A DNA stretch of 64,000 nucleotides, from positions 86,685,572 through 86,749,571 of the forward strand of contig NC_083879.1 of assembly GCF_032452875.1 (NCBI RefSeq), read 5' to 3'. Made by a program: the position numbers and the translations under genes. This DNA is from Bos javanicus. Lineage: Eukaryota; Chordata; Mammalia; Artiodactyla; Bovidae. Positions 36,901 to 48,900 of the stretch are shown here, piece by piece. The notes under the pieces are model-generated. The model was not told where the DNA came from. It was given only the letters and a program-made list of their open reading frames with translations, and did not search any database. How positions within the stretch are numbered: the stretch's first letter is position 1; the number at the start of each line of letters is the position of its first letter.

Positions 36901-39900
36901 CACACGCTTTCCTTCCAGCGATGCTGTGACGGCGTCCGTGGGAGCCCCGGCCCAGAGGCCGGTTCCGGTTCACAGCGCTGTCTGTCGTCTGTCCTGCAGG
37001 TTGGGGACATCGTCATGGTCAAGGAGGACGAGACCTTCCCCTGTGACCTGATCTTCCTGTCCAGCAGCCGTGCGGACGGGACCTGCCACGTGACCACCGC
37101 CAGCCTGGATGGGGAGTCCAGCCACAAAGTAACATGCCTGTTCTCTGCCCGTGGGACCCCCTCCTTCCCCTGGGAGCTGTGCTCCTGTGGCCGGAAGCTG
37201 CACAGGGAGTGAGGCTCTGTGTCCAGGGACCTCTCCTTCCCCTGGGAGCTGTGCTCCTGTGGCCAGAAACTGCACGGGGAGTGAAGCTCTGTGTTCAGGG
37301 ACACCCCGCCCCGCCCCTTCCCCTGAGAGCTGTGCTCCGGTGGCCGGAAGCTGCACGGGGAGTGAGGCTCTGCATTCAGGGAGACCAGGGACTGTTTCCT
37401 CTCGTTTGCGTCTCCTCGATCCCCACTTTCTTCTTCCCACCCCAGCGCCCTAACCCTCAGCCTCTCCAGATAACAGAAGCAAGTCCACGTTCCTTTTTAG
37501 CTGCTGCTTAGCGAGGGCACCCAGTTAAGGACGTAAGGAAGAGATTGTTAGAATTTGGACGTTTTCATTTTACCTGTCAAAATCAGTGACTTCACCAGAC
37601 TGGAATTGTATGGAAAGTGAGTCTTGATTTTGCCCGCTTATTACTTCAATGAGCATCTTTTTGTTAAAGTATCTTAGTAAGGATTTTCAGAAATGATGAT
37701 TCATTTCTTACATTCAGTGTGGAGTTCTGTACTGGCAGCTGGTACTAAACAATTTTAATTAATGATCACAAACGGAAAGCACATAGCTGTTAATTTTAAG
37801 GATTTCACTGTTTTGAAAACACGGACTGTTGCAGGGAGTTTATGAAAGTGAGCCTGGCCTGTGGGTCCAGCATTTCTGAGGCTCTGGCTCCCGTGGACAC
37901 AGGAGCTTCCCCGAGGGGCAAGCCCTGAAGGGTGCCCTGCTCCTCCCCTGTGGATGACCACAGTCTCATCACATGATGTCTGTAGGGTTTCCACACTCAC
38001 TCTCAGGTTTTCTACATCCCGAATCCCAGGGGAGGAGCCTTGTGGCACAGTCGTCTGTACGGAGAGCAGTTTTGGGTGGAGGGTGCTCGGTGTTCAGTGG
38101 CTGTCAGAGCTTGAGGGAGGGGTCGTGTCCGCTCCTCCCCAGCCCAGGCGAGCCGTTCACACCCGACCATGGGCAGTGGGCTGCCGTCCACACCCCCACC
38201 CAAAGGGGGACGTCCCTGCCCAGACGCGGCCACCCTTCTCGGGAGCAGATGCCTCGAGGGTCCAGTGCGTCACTGCGGTCAGGGGGAAGCCACACCCGTC
38301 CACACGTGGCCTGTGGCCGACGTCTGTGTTTGGGCTCCTGGGCTCGAGGCACCGGAGCTGTCTCCTCAAGAGCAGAGGAGGGGCCCTGTACTGGTCACAC
38401 CTGCGGAGCGCTCCTCTCCGTCAGATGTGGACAGAGCTCTCGTGAGGACAGTTTAGAAGCTCCCCAGTGTGGGACGCGCCGGAGCTTTCACCTGTTAGCC
38501 GGATGCTGTGATCGTGCCCCCGTCATTGTGAATCCTCACACGCTTGCCCGAGCTTACTCATCAGGGTTGGGGAGGAGATGGCGTCCTCCCAAGCCGGCCC
38601 ACCTGTCCACCATTCCTGGTGCCCTCAGGGCCCATCTTCGCAAAATGGGGTCCCAGACCAGCAGCACCAGCAGCCCTGGGATCTGCTTAGAAATGTGGTT
38701 CTCGGGCGCCACCCAGACTGTTGGCCTCGGAGACTCTGGGGCAGGGCTGGGGCCGTGGCGTCTAGTCTGGACAGATGAACCCAGATGTCTGTTTTGGAGG
38801 AGAGCTGGGCTCGTTGAGGACGCTTGCTGAGGACGCTGTGCTGGCGCCTCTTGGGTGCAGGAATCACGCACGGGGGCACCTGTAGTCTTGTAACGTTTTA
38901 CATCTGCAGACTCTGTCCCATACGGTAGCCAGGCTTTGTACTCAGGCTTATTTATGTGCATAAACATTAAACACCGGGGCTGCCCCAGGACGGGGCTCCC
39001 ACTGCGGGGAGATTGTGTTGCTCGTTTGGGCTGTGACCCCCCCATGTCCTGTCCGTTTGCAGACCCATTACGCAGTTCAGGACACAAAGGGGTTCCATTC
39101 GGAGGAAGACATCGACAGTCTCCACGCAACCATCGAGTGTGAGCAGCCCCAGCCTGACCTCTACAAGTAAGCCGGCCTCCTCCCCGGGTCCCCCGCCCCT
39201 TGCCCCCAGGGCCTGGCTCCTGGCTGGCTGGGGATGGGTGTGTGTGTGCATCACTGGGGAAGCCCAGGCCCCTCCGATCTCTAGCTCTCTGTTCAGATAC
39301 TTGAAAAGGCTTCGTGGAACTAAACGTGTTGAAGAAAAATGAATTTTTTGTGCTTCGAGGAAGTCATTTTAAGAAATGTCATTTAAGTCATTTAAGTCAT
39401 GAGCAAGTAAAAGCAGGGCGGGGAAGAAGCGTGGTTGAGCCCCCCACCCCTGTGTTCCCGGGAGGACCTCAGCCCTTCTTAGAGACGGAGGTACGGGGTG
39501 GGGGCGGTCCAGGAGCCAGGGTCTCAGGTCCTGTTCCCTCCCGCCCCCCTGCTGCCCTGGCAGTGACCTGACCCTCCCGCCCCCAGGTTCGTCGGCCGCA
39601 TAAATGTTTACAACGATCAGAATGACCCTGTGGTGAGGTGAGTTCTCTGCTTCTTGTGAACGCTGGGGGGCTTCATGTCTATCGTTCAATTAAACGTGGT
39701 TCTTTTCCTGATGAGAGCTGTTCATGGTCGCTGTACAGTGGGTTTGAGGGGGTTCTGTCTGACTAGAGTCTGGGCTCTGTCCCGTGGCTGGTTTGAGGGG
39801 GTCCTTTCTGACTAGAGTCTGGATTCTGTCCCTTGGCTGGTTTGAGGAAGTCCTGTCTGACTAGAGTCTGGGCTCTGTCCCATGGCTGATTTGAGGGTGT

Positions 39901-42900
39901 CCTGCTTGACTAGAGTCCGGGCTCTGTCCTTTAATTGGTTTGAGGGGAGTCCTTTCTGACTAGAGTCTGGATTCTTTTCCATGGCTGGTTTGAGGGGGTC
40001 CTTTCTGACCAGAGTCTGGGCTCTGTCCCTTGGCTGGTTTGAGGAAGTCCTGTCTGACTAGAGTCTGGATTCTGTCCCATGGCTGGTTTGAGGGGATCCT
40101 TTCTGACTAGAGTCTGGGCTCTGTCCCGTGGCTGGTTTGAGGGAGTCCTGCCTGACTAGAATCTGGGCTCTGTCACGTGGCTGGTTTCTCTGGTACATAC
40201 GTCTGGATGTGTTAACACACTAACCACACCATGGAGAATGTTCTCCCGAGAGTCTGCTGAGGGCGCCATCACAGCAGATGACGGGAGGGTGCGGTTCCCC
40301 GTTAGAAACACCTTCCGTAGCTGAACAGACTATGAGGCCGAATGGCTTCTGACTTGGAGGCCGTCGGATCGGCTGCGTGAATCTGCTCGTGGTCATCTCC
40401 GGGCACCTTCTTGCCCTGGACATCGGGGATGTGCCTCCCAAGGGCCTGTTCCGGGTTCACGCCCACCAGGGATGGGAACCTGCTGCAGGGGATGCACAGT
40501 GACCAGTGTAGGTCCCAGCTGGGCATCCACTCCCAGACCGCTGGCGGCTGGGAGCTGACTCGGCCCCGAGGCTTCGGACCCCGCTCAGCCCGGGCGTGGG
40601 CTCTGCGGCCTCCGCTTCCCAGGCCTGGGGACGTTTTACCCGCGCGAGGTCTTGAGGTCTGCACTGAGGGGACTGCCTTTGAAGTCCTTTTCCACAAACC
40701 CTGCTGGTCAGAGATTGATTTTCCTCCAGTTCACACGTCTTCAGATTGCTGGTGTTCTGGTATTACTGTGTGTATTAAAGAAAACACTGGCCCGGAAGTA
40801 GAAAAGAAAATGGAGATTAATGTCGAATAAGCAGTTGCGGGGTTTCTCTCCTTGAGAGGCTCCAGGAATTGCTTGTTTTAAGGAAGCAGTTGGCACCTTT
40901 TTAGCGTGTGTTTATCCCCACTCTTCATCAGCAGGTTAGCAAGAGCTTTCCAGACCTGTGGAGGCCTTGCCTTGGTCTTTCTTAAACACATATTGTTCTA
41001 AACGTGAATGGCTGGTTAGTGAGGAGAACCAACCTGTATTCTTGTGCCTCGTGAGGATTAATTTGTATTTGAAGGAGGGTGGATAGATTGAGCTGGCTCC
41101 ATAGCACCAGTGGGTGAACCTGGAGAAGTCAGCACGGCTGGTTTTCCTTATTTGATATTTGTACAAAGTTGACGCCTGAGTCTCTTGAGAGAGAATTACT
41201 GTTACCGTATTCTGATACTTTATCTAGTTTTGCTTGTTTTAGTATTTATACTAAAGTCAGCAGATTTTTAATATTTGGATGTTTAAAGATGTTTATAAAT
41301 TTGTGGTGTGGACAGATATGAATTGTATATCCAATTTCTGGATCCTTTCTGAGTGATGTTTCTTCATCCTCCTGTCCAAACCAGGAGCAAAGTGCTTTTT
41401 AAAATAAGTTACTTTTAGACACCAGAGACACTGTATGAAGGGCCACTTGTTTCCGTAAACACCTTGGACGTGCGCTGCCGTGTTTGCCGACAGAGGCTGA
41501 CAGTGCCTGTAACAGAAATGGACGCGTGTGTACCAGGGCGCCCGTCCCACGAGGCTGTCGGGCTGGGGACCACGCCCTGAGACCGTGGACGGCCCTGGGC
41601 AGACCCCTCGGGTCAGGGCGTCCCAGCCAGTGCGCCCCGCTGGGCAGGCCCTCTTTCTCGTCTTCACCCTGATGTGGTCCTGAGCCGGGTCAGCTGAGTA
41701 CACGGGATGCATTCACGCTTATATCGTTCAGTAAGTCCTCAGCCTCCCTTGGTAAAAGGAAATCAAATGCTAATTGAATGAAAAGAAAACTTGAGCAAAT
41801 TTTCCCCTCTACCCCAAATCCCTTTACTCTCCAAAGAAAATCAGGAGAACATTGTAGATGTAAAGTTAGTGAATCTGAATCTGCTTCTGCTTCCCTTTCT
41901 GCTCTTGGGAAATGAGAAGAAATGATTACTCGGTCAACAGAGGGAACCACTGGCCCCCGAACCCCTAAAGGCAGAGTTTGTCGGCTGTTGAGTTGACTCA
42001 TCTCACTGTTGAGTCCCAAGTGCTTGTTTTCACATGAATGGTTTTTAACTTCCTCGGTCGCCCCAGCACAGCAGTGCACGGGTCACTGCAGACTCACAGG
42101 CCAGCTGCGTCCAGGGCCTGCAGCTTGGCTGCGTGCTTGTGGGTGCCTCACTGAGCCCCCAGCGCCTCTCTGAAAGCCAGACTGTGTTAATGTGTGTGAT
42201 ACTCCCCCAGGATGTGCTAGAAACAGCTCAGTGAGTCGCAGGCACCACTTGGCATCCCCAGCGCAGCCGGCCTCAGATGTGAAGCTTGTTGGGGCGGGTT
42301 TCCGGGCTGGTCTGTGGGGTGGCACTTCTGGGGAGGGCCCTGGTGCTGCTGGTGGTGAGACCCTCGCTGTCTCTAATGGAGTGGCATCAAAGCCTTGGGG
42401 GCCACCCAGTGGGTCTGGGGCCCTGATGGAGCTGACTGTGGGAATCTCCCAGCAGACGGTTCTTACTGGCCCCAGGGAAAGAGTGCCTGCCTTTCCTGGG
42501 GCTCGGCTAGAGTTCATAGTCCAGATACAGGCGGATCTACACTGAGATGGTTTCCTCGTGAGATGCAGTGTTGAGCCTGTGAGCTGCTTCTCCACTGCCC
42601 TGTTTCCTGTCGTCCTTCTCTTTGCAGGTCATTAGGATCGGAAAACCTGCTTCTTAGAGGAGCCACGCTGAAGAACACCGAGAAAATCTTTGGTAAATGT
42701 TCTAATTAGTGAATTATTAACACTAGCTGCTAAGACTAAGGGCCCCGTAAGCAGTTAAAATCCATGGAGGTGCCTGAAAGTGTCTCTTTGTGCTCTGAGG
42801 TGCTGTGGATTTATGGTGGCGAACTGTCCTAAGAAAACCAGTCTGCACGCACGACCACAGTCCCCCAGGGACATGTCAGGGCGCTGCCTGCGCACTGAGC

Positions 42901-45900
42901 GCCTGCAGCTGGTGACTCGAGCATGAAGTCGTGCCTGTGAAAGAATTCACACACGCTCTGCAGGAAGTTCTTTCAACGGCTGTGTTTCTTTGTTAGTAGC
43001 TTCCCTTTCCAGGGGGTTAATTTTTATGTTTTAACTGATACACAAGTAATACACAAGTGTGTCTTATTGTTGGGAAACCCAAATAACTAGAATCTGAACT
43101 TGTTTTTAAAAAAATACAGATTGCTCCCTACGTATGCAGGAAGAAAAAAAGTCTTTGGTCTAAAGAATCTTTTTGTATGACTTTTTATGAACAGCTAGCT
43201 GGCCTAGAAAAATGTAAAGTACGCTTTATTTTGTCCAGAATTCCGCGTGTGCCTCTCTGCGTGTGCCTTACCGTGTGCAGCAGACAGACACGGCTGCGCG
43301 GCTGCTCTGTCGTCTACTCTCTGCTTCACAGGCGCTGCTGTGTACACGGGCATGGAGACCAAGATGGCACTGAACTACCAATCAAAGTCCCAGAAGCGGT
43401 CTGCTGTCGAAAAGTAAGCTCGTATATCCCACGGATTGAATCGCATACAGAGCCCACAGCCATACCACCCTGGTGCGCCCCATCTCATCTGAGTCACGTA
43501 AAAAGCCTGACTTCCACTGTCGCAAACCCCGGCAGTGGTGAAATCGTTTTCCTCTTGGTCTGATCAGCAACTCCGTGAGGTCTGACAGACGACGGTTGGG
43601 CTGATGACTTAGATCTTAGACGGACCGTCTTATTTCATGGGGCTGTGGAGGCCTTGCACCCAGCCACATGTAGACTCCCACCTGAGTGCAGACAGCTGGG
43701 CCAAGGCCAGCTGTGGACGCCATCAGGTCCTCCTGTGAAAAAGTCGAAATTACGTCGCTTTTCCTCACACTGAGGAAAGTGTGAGCAGAGCCAACAGTCT
43801 TCACTAAACAGTAAAATCCTTTTGATAATAAGTCAGGACAGAGTTGGGTTTGTAAGAAAATGTGGCCCAGGTGGTGTCTTCTTTGCCTCACAAAATACAG
43901 TGCGTCCCTAACCTGAGGTGGACGACTGGGTGACCACACGTGGTGAAGTGAAGAGATACTGGCTCCTTAGTGATTTGGGGGTGACGGTCGGGGCACCATT
44001 GTCTGCTGTTGGCAAGTTGACCTCCAAGTGGAATCCTGGGTCTCTGCCCACCTGTGGCTGCATCAGCTGTGAAGTTGGGCTGTCGGTTCTTATTAAGGAA
44101 GGATGCTTAGTTTCCAGATGTCTGCATTGACAAATCAGTCTCAGATACTGGAAAATCAGACCTCCTTCATAGGCTCCTAAGGACTGGCTAAGGACTCAGC
44201 AGTTTTCCTACTCAAGGCGTTCGCTCATTCCCTCCTGCCTTCCTCCAGGTTGGGAACGCACAGGCTGATGCTTCGCAGTAGAAGACGTTGGTTTCCGGGG
44301 CTTCTGTGAATTAAGAGCCTTAGACCATGCAGAAGCCCCCTGAGCAGGGCGGCCGTGCCCTGCGCTCCTGTCCACCAGAGTTCCCTGCCCCCAGCTCTGT
44401 CCTTGTGGCCCCAAACACAGGCCAGTGGCCAGAGTGGACGCAGATGTAGACAAGCTTGCCTTTGCCGCTTGGACAGTTGGTCGGGGGGTCCCTTTGCTGT
44501 GTTGTTCCTGTCTGCTCGCAGCGTGCTCATTCCGACGTTCGACAGCCCGCTCCGGGTTCCTGGGGGAGCAGGCACCCAGTCTCCACGCCCGTCTTGTGTT
44601 TCAGATCGATGAACGTGTTCCTCGTCGTGTACCTGTGCATCCTTATCAGCAAGGCACTCATCAACACCGCGCTGAAGTACGTGTGGCAGAGCGAGCCGTC
44701 CCGGGACGAGCCGTGGTACAACCGGAAGACAGAGGCGGAGAGACAGAGGAACCTGGTACAGCGAGGCGCCTGTGGGCGGGTGCTGTGGACGCCTGGGGGC
44801 ACGGGATGATGAGCTGTTGGTAGTAGACACGCTGGTGACGGTGAAAGAATCAGCTGCCCCCCCCCCCCCATAGGCGCTGGTTGCTCCGCCTTCTTTGGGT
44901 ATTTGAATATTCGGGTCTGGAAAAGTATCAGCTTCCATCCTAAATCCATAAGGACGAACCTTAAACCTTGGGAGCGTGGCGTCTTAACCACTGGGCCACC
45001 AGTCAAGTCCCCAGTGTGTTAATTTGATTAAATCTCCTCTACTTAGGGGCTTCCCCGGTGGCTCAGATGGTGAAGCATCTGCCTGCAATGCAGGAGACCC
45101 GGGTTCGATCCCTGGGTCGGGACGATCCCCTAGAGTAGGAAATGGCCACCCACTCCAGCACTCTTGCCTGGAAAATTCCCGTGGTCGTAGGAGCCTGATA
45201 GGTTACAGTCCATGGGGTTGCAAAGAGTCAGACACGACTGAGCGACTTTCCTTCCACTTCCACTTCTTCTGCTTAAAATGGTGCCGTTTTCTGGCTGGGC
45301 CTACCGCATCTGCCTGAGCCATGTGCAGATCCCAGCCTGGGCCCCTGCCTCTTTCCTGAGCTCAGTCCAGCCTCCCAGGAGACTAAATGGCTCAGAAATA
45401 AGGACGAAACTAGACAGAAAAGCCGCTTATCCAGACCTAAGCTTGGTCATTTGCTGGAATCTCAGAGGAAACAGTAATCCACTGTTTGGTGTCCTCCAGG
45501 CTCTCGGCGGGAGGCCCCCACTGTCTCCAGGTGTGACTCACAGGTGGCCGTCCCCCGACCCCGCCCACCAGCAGCACAGGTGTGGGGCCGCTCCCGTCCT
45601 GGGCCAGCCTCGGCGCCCAAGTGGGCGGACAGAGGAAAGCAGGCGGCCCCCGACGCCCAGGTGGTCTTCACCTTTGGGTCTGAAGCACCTGTATTCAAAA
45701 GCAGCACTTGCTGAGCTGGGCCAGCTAAGCTGAGCTCCAGCTGTGCAGCGCTGGCGGTGACCACGCTGCGCCGTCTCAGTTCCTCAGAGCCTTCACGGAC
45801 TTCCTGGCCTTCATGGTTCTCTTCAACTACATCATTCCCGTGTCCATGTACGTCACCGTGGAGTTGCAGAAGTTCCTGGGCTCCTACTTCCTCACCTGGG

Positions 45901-48900
45901 ACGAGGAGATGTTTGACGAGGAGATGGGGGAAGGGCCGCTGGTCAACACCTCGGATCTGAACGAGGAGCTGGGGCAGGTCAGTGTCTCCGGAGCTGTCTT
46001 CTCTCGCTGGCTGGTGGGGGAGCCCCTCGCACCTGCGTCCTTGGGTTTCCAGAGGCCATGTGACTCTCAGCCTGCAGCAGACGCCCTGGGTGTTCGGAGG
46101 GGCACGCTGCCATCCCTGAGCAGATACGACTTACACCCGAAAGACGGCAGCAGATCCCCCTCCTTGTGTGACAGGTGGTGCTTCTGTGTCGACAGGTTAG
46201 GCAGACTCGTGACGTTCACTCACCGACACCGGCTCACCCGTGGCCTTTCTAAGTGGTGCTGATTCTGCATTTCGGGGGCCTGGATTGGGGTGAATCAGCA
46301 GTGAGCCCTCAGCTCCCCCAGCCATCCTCTCAGGCCTCATGGCCCGAGGTTATCACTGTCAGGGTGGGCAGAGTGAGACTGAGCTTCAGTCTCTGGCATA
46401 AAGAGAGTTCAAAACCCCTCCACTGAGCTGTCCAGGCTGCCAGCCTGGGGCCTGAGCTCTGTGCTGCCTTGACCTGCTAAGTGGGTGTGATAGCCAGGAC
46501 CTGCCCTGCAGAGGGCACGTGGGTGGGAGCCCCGAGCAGGAGCACCGTGGAGGGGGCAGAGGGTGGGGGTCCGAGCCCCTCGGGGGCAGCACTGGCAGCA
46601 GAGCCGCGTCCGCAGGTGGAGTATGTGTTCACGGACAAGACGGGCACCCTCACGGAGAACAACATGGAGTTCAAGGAGTGTTGTGTGGAGGGCCACGTGT
46701 GCGTGCCGCACGCCGTCTGCAATGGCCAGGTGCTCCCCGACGCCTCCGCCATCGACATGATCGACGCCTCCCCGGGCGCCAGTGGGCGGGTAGGTGCTCG
46801 TGCTTCCCGCCCTCGTCCTGCCCCCTCCCTTCCCACGGGCGTGTCTCAGGACACAGCAAGGGCACCTCCTGTCCCGGGGTCTGGGACTCGCAGGAAGGAA
46901 AGATGTGGGTGCAGGCGTCCCCACGGGCGTCCCCAGTGAATCCGGCCGTCTCGTTGGGGCTGGAGACCGCTCACGTCACACTAAGAGTGAGTGTGTGCTC
47001 ACGCATGGACACACTCACAGGGACCCAGTCACAGGCACGGGCACACCTGTGCTCACACAAGCTGCACAGTTGTGCACACGCACGCACGTGGACACGCACA
47101 CACACAGCCTGCCGCTGCAGCTCCAGGTCTCACTCCCTCAGGGAGGGGCGTTGCCCTCGTCAGCAGTCACCCCGGAGGCCCTTCCAGAAACTTGAACCTG
47201 CCGCCTCCCTGCGTCCACGTCCATCTCGTCTGGCCTGGACTCCGCCACCACCCCCAGGGGCAGAGCTAACGCTCCCCACCCCCGACGGCTGCAGGCCCGG
47301 CCGCGTTGGTTGTCGTCTTCTGTTTGGGTTCCTTCTGTCTTAAGTGGACGTGCTTAGAGCTGTGGGTTGTGCTGTATTTCAGGAGCGGGAGGAGCTGTTT
47401 TTTCGGGCCCTCTGTCTCTGCCACACCATCCAGGTGAAGGATGACGATGAGGTGGATGGGCCCCAGAAGTCACCAGACTCGGGGAAGCGCTCCGCATACA
47501 TCTCGTCCTCGCCCGACGAGGTGGCCCTGGTCGAGGGCATCCAGAGGTGCGTGTCGGGCAACTCTGGTCCTGGAGGCTGGGTGTCCTGGGCGCTGTCCAC
47601 GGTCACCGTGGACGTTTCCTGGGAGCATCCTGACCAGGCCCTTGGGCCTGGGGCGTTCCGCTGGGGTGGGGGCCAGGCGGCCACTGCCTCTGGGCTCAGG
47701 CCGTCCTCTGATCCCCAGGCACTGGATGTGGCTTCCTCCTGCTGTCTTAGATGGTGGTTTCCCTCCTAACTTCTGCATAAACTAGAGGCCCCTGCAAACA
47801 CTCACAGACGTTTTTAAGATGCAGTCTTAGAATCCTTTATGACAAGTCTTCCTCATCCATCCTAAAAAATTGAGGTCAAGCAACTTGCAGGGTCCCACAG
47901 CGTGAGAAGGGCTGGGCTGGATGCTGCAGCTCTCTCACCGCTCGCTCCTGTGAGTCCTGTCCCGCCAGCTCCTTCACGTCTCTTTACTGGGCGTTGTTGC
48001 TGCCTCCTGACACGGGGCTCCACGCAAACACTTGGGAGAACACTTCTCTCCAGATGGTAATTTCATGTCGTCCCGTTCTCATCGCCGATGACCCTGATTT
48101 AACTCTGAAGGTGCGGGATTCACTGCACAGCACAGGGAACTAAGCCAGAGCCTCCTAACAACTTGTAGCAGAATGTGAGCTGCGTAAAGAACCAAGTCAC
48201 GCTGCTGTGCATCTGAAACTCACCATAGAGTGAGCCAGCCGCCTTCAGTTAAAAACTCACCATAGAGTGAGTCAGCCGCCTTCAGTTAAAAACTCACCAT
48301 AGAGTGAGTCAGCCGCCTTCAGTTAAAAACTCACCATAGAGTGAGTCAGCCGCCTTCAGTTAAAAACTCACCACAGAGTGAGCCAGCGCCTTCAGTTAAA
48401 AACTCACCATAGAGTGAGTCAGCCGCCTTCAGTTAAAAACTCACCACAGAGTGAGCCAGCCGCCTTCAGTTAAAAACTCACCATAGAGTGAGCCAGCCGC
48501 CTTCAGTTAAAAACTCACCACAGAGTGAGCCAGCCGCCTTCAGTTAAAAACTCACCATAGAGTGAGCCACCCGCCTTCAGTTAAAAACTCACCATAGAGT
48601 GAGTCAGCCGCCTTCAGTTAAAAAATCAGCAAGGGCTCTTACCTTCCCCTTCACTGCCCTCGGAGCATGGGCATCGGACACCCCTAGTCTAATTGGAACC
48701 GTGTTTTTGTCGTGGACTAAATGCTGCATTTTTCCTGCAATTTGACAGTGATAATCAGGTGTGTGTGTTGTGTGTTCAACATACGTATTCACGCGCACCT
48801 AGGGGAGAGTTCTCAGAGCGAGTGAGATCTGTCTCTTGGAAAATGAGCGCTCAGGCAGTAAGGCACATTCAGTCGCAGGGACCGCCCCTGAGCCGCCTCT

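Larger units (their letters stand above)
35001..36999. other. Intron 5
   Basis: 2.0 kb, mostly antisense L1 interrupted by BovB. The last 250 bases before exon 6 show nothing recognisable. Confidence 0.85.
44756..45779. other. Intron 11
   Basis: 1.0 kb, with a run of about 14 C at 44857-44870, a CHR remnant and a complete Bov-tA. Confidence 0.85.

Noticed and set aside
48216..48626. Regular array as a CRISPR
   Set aside because: The 37-bp units touch each other without unique spacers, and the genome is mammalian.
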